The position numbers were made by a program, and so were the translations under genes. Positions 62,538-64,000 of a DNA stretch of 64,000 nucleotides are shown piece by piece. The notes under the pieces were generated by a model. The model was not told the origin of the DNA. It ran no database searches and was given only the letters and a program-made list of their open reading frames with translations. Numbering within the stretch: the stretch's first letter is position 1; every line of letters begins with the position of its first letter. The stretch is from positions 30,981 to 94,980 of the forward strand of contig DAOUBQ010000101.1 in NCBI GenBank assembly GCA_034432755.1, read 5' to 3'. The DNA is from UBA5195 sp034432755 (GTDB taxonomy: Bacteria > Chloroflexota > Anaerolineae > Anaerolineales > Villigracilaceae).

Positions 62538-64000
62538 TTACTCTTCGGAATCGTCGTTTTCCTGTCCGTTCTCTGCCCTGCGGCGGGGGCGTGGGGGTGG
62601 CATGACCGGTTCGGGGTAGAGCGCCACCTCCAGCACCTGGTCCATGTGTTCCACGGGGATGATTTTCAAATCGGTGCGCACCCGTTTTGGCACATCTACC
62701 AGGTCTTTCATGTTCTTTTCAGGCAGCATCACCACCTTCAGCCCGGCCCGATGTGCCGCCAGCACCTTTTCGCGCACCCCGCCAATGGGCAACACGCGCC
62801 CGCGCAGGGTGATTTCGCCGGTCATGCCCACTTCGCGGTAGATGGGGCGCCCTGTGAGCGCTGAAAGAATGGCGGTCGCCAGGGTGATGCCCGCGCTCGG
62901 CCCGTCCTTCGGAATAGCGCCCTCTGGCATGTGAACGTGAATATCCATTCGCTCGAAGACATCCAATTCAATCCCAAACAGGTCGGCGCGCGATTTGATG
63001 TAAGTCAACGCGGCCTGGCCTGATTCCTGCATCACATCGCCAATCTGGCCGGTCATTTGCAGGCCGCCCTTACCCTCCAGGATAGCAACTTCAATGGTCA
63101 TAATTTCGCCGCCGTTTTCGGTCCAGGCCAGCGAGGTTGCCACGCCCACTTCGTCGCGCCGTTCGGCTTCGCTGCGCAAGAACTGTGGCGGCCCCAAGAA
63201 TTTTTCAACCACATTTGGGGTGATGATGGTCGGGAATTCTTTCTTCTCCGCCTTCAGACGGGCCGCCTTGCGGATGACGCGCCCAATCTCCCGCTCCAGG
63301 TTGCGCACGCCTGCCTCGTAGGTATACTCGCGGATGACGCGCTGGAGGGCCGTATCGGCGAAGCGCAGGCCGCTCTCGGTCATCCCGTTTTCGTCCATCT
63401 GGCGCGGAATCAGGTAGCGGTCGGCAATTGCCATTTTCTCTTCTTCGATATAACCGGGGAACTCGATGACTTCCAACCGGTCGAGCAGCGCGTCGGGGAT
63501 GGTAGCCAGGCTATTGGCGGTTGTCACGAACATCACTTTCGACAGGTCGAAGGCGATTTCGAGATAGTGGTCGCTAAACGAGTTGTTCTGTTCCGGGTCC
63601 AGCACCTCCAATAGCGCTGAGGATGGGTCGCCGCGGAAATCGTTGCCCAACTTGTCAATTTCATCCAGCATGAAGAGCGGATTCGCGCTCCCGGCCTTCT
63701 TCATCGTCTGGATAATCCGCCCCGGCAGCGCGCCGATGTAGGTACGGCGGTGGCCGCGAATTTCGGCCTCATCGCGCACCCCGCCCAAAGAAACGCGCAC
63801 GAACTTGCGTCCCAGCGCTTCGGCAATTGAGCGTCCCAGCGAGGTCTTGCCGGTTCCGGGCGGCCCCACGAAGCACAGGATGGGCTGGCGTTCCTTTTTG
63901 GGCTTGAGTGAACGCACCGCAATGTATTCCAGGATGCGGTCTTTGGCTTTTTGCAGCCCGTAATGGTCGCGGTCGAGGATTTTGGCAGCGTTGGCCACGT
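62538..64000 (-). CDS. lon: ATP-dependent protease Lon, C-terminal part (cut by window edge)
   Basis: At least 487 residues of Lon (LonA type), the quality-control protease that unfolds and degrades damaged proteins. The fragment starts within the AAA+ module (DHYGLQKAKDRILEYIAVRS), with Walker A VGPPGTGKTSLG and Walker B PLFMLDEIDKLG, and continues through the protease domain with the catalytic serine in KDGPSAGITLATAI and lysine in GVREKVLAAHRAG. A short Pro/Arg and Asp/Glu-rich tail (about 25 residues) ends the protein. The N-terminal substrate-binding domain lies beyond 64000. Confidence 0.97.
   Translation of the reverse strand, partial: VANAAKILDRDHYGLQKAKDRILEYIAVRSLKPKKERQPILCFVGPPGTGKTSLGRSIAEALGRKFVRVSLGGVRDEAEIRGHRRTYIGALPGRIIQTMKKAGSANPLFMLDEIDKLGNDFRGDPSSALLEVLDPEQNNSFSDHYLEIAFDLSKVMFVTTANSLATIPDALLDRLEVIEFPGYIEEEKMAIADRYLIPRQMDENGMTESGLRFADTALQRVIREYTYEAGVRNLEREIGRVIRKAARLKAEKKEFPTIITPNVVEKFLGPPQFLRSEAERRDEVGVATSLAWTENGGEIMTIEVAILEGKGGLQMTGQIGDVMQESGQAALTYIKSRADLFGIELDVFERMDIHVHMPEGAIPKDGPSAGITLATAILSALTGRPIYREVGMTGEITLRGRVLPIGGVREKVLAAHRAGLKVVMLPEKNMKDLVDVPKRVRTDLKIIPVEHMDQVLEVALYPEPVMPPPRPRRRAENGQENDDSEE

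Noticed and set aside
1..64000. tRNA or rRNA genes
   Set aside because: No cloverleaf with a T-loop pattern or conserved rRNA sequence was noticed on either strand; a tRNAscan-SE run would settle this.

Overview
The window looks like a chromosomal segment of a Chloroflexota bacterium, most likely class Anaerolineae. This is an inference from gene content and style, since there is no rRNA here. The signs are lipoproteins and a decayed gene with Thr-Pro-rich linkers, an NBR1-type Ig-like lipoprotein, a Thermus-type isocitrate dehydrogenase with the C-terminal extension, an A2-type (YSHP motif) caa3 oxidase, a half-CtaA/CtaB fusion, and many short palindromic and word-repeat elements between genes. 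I found no tRNA, rRNA, CRISPR array, IS transposase or phage module. Most of the window is housekeeping sequence, with some small accessory patches.

Layout. 1-5.4 kb (minus): the translation block rpsB-tsf-pyrH (pyrH runs off the left edge) behind a structured rpsB leader, then an acyltransferase, a PilZ-like protein and a DUF4173-type membrane protein. 5.4-5.8 kb: a gene-free gap with two operator-like palindromes, a strong plus-strand promoter, a 19-codon ORF with a very strong ribosome-binding site, and nested hairpins. 5.8-9.8 kb: a YwaF-like membrane protein interrupted by a stop codon, a PAS-PAS-GAF-GGDEF diguanylate cyclase, a membrane-anchored cyclophilin and a VanZ-like protein. 10-17.5 kb (minus): cell-envelope genes (LCP, VanW, ICMT-like), HEAT and Trm112-like genes, and a large HerA-type ATPase. 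17.6-25.7 kb (minus): a decayed repeat protein, a ProRS-like protein without its catalytic core coupled to bactofilin, fabI, an alkyladenine DNA glycosylase, a NERD-like protein, DsrE and DUF2007 proteins, a YwiC-like protein and kynureninase. 25.7-27.5 kb: an intact MerR-type promoter in front of a MerR stub broken by palindromic repeats, then a GMC oxidoreductase.

28-44 kb: nrfHA (ammonia-forming nitrite reductase) with a Crp/Fnr-like box; a convergent five-gene cassette (SPFH protein, unknown protein, S1-like protein, small helical protein, STAND-like ATPase) that I cannot match to a described system; then bcp, a two-component pair, a degenerate receiver, caa3 oxidase genes (coxB, coxA, fused coxIV-III), a cupredoxin-like protein, SURF1 and the CtaA/CtaB fusion. 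The last block forms one respiratory module: enzyme, copper and assembly factors, and heme O/A synthesis.

44.4-64 kb: a THUMP RNA methyltransferase carrying a palindromic element inside its coding sequence, an MFS transporter, a 3' remnant of prs, lgt, a sulfotransferase, isocitrate dehydrogenase, an SbtA-type bicarbonate permease, lipoproteins, recA with a strong promoter, two M23 peptidases (one frameshifted) and a TolB-like lipoprotein, a tandem word repeat, divergent serC / serA-DUF1015, and lon (runs off the right edge). All calls come from reading the sequence; no database search was run.
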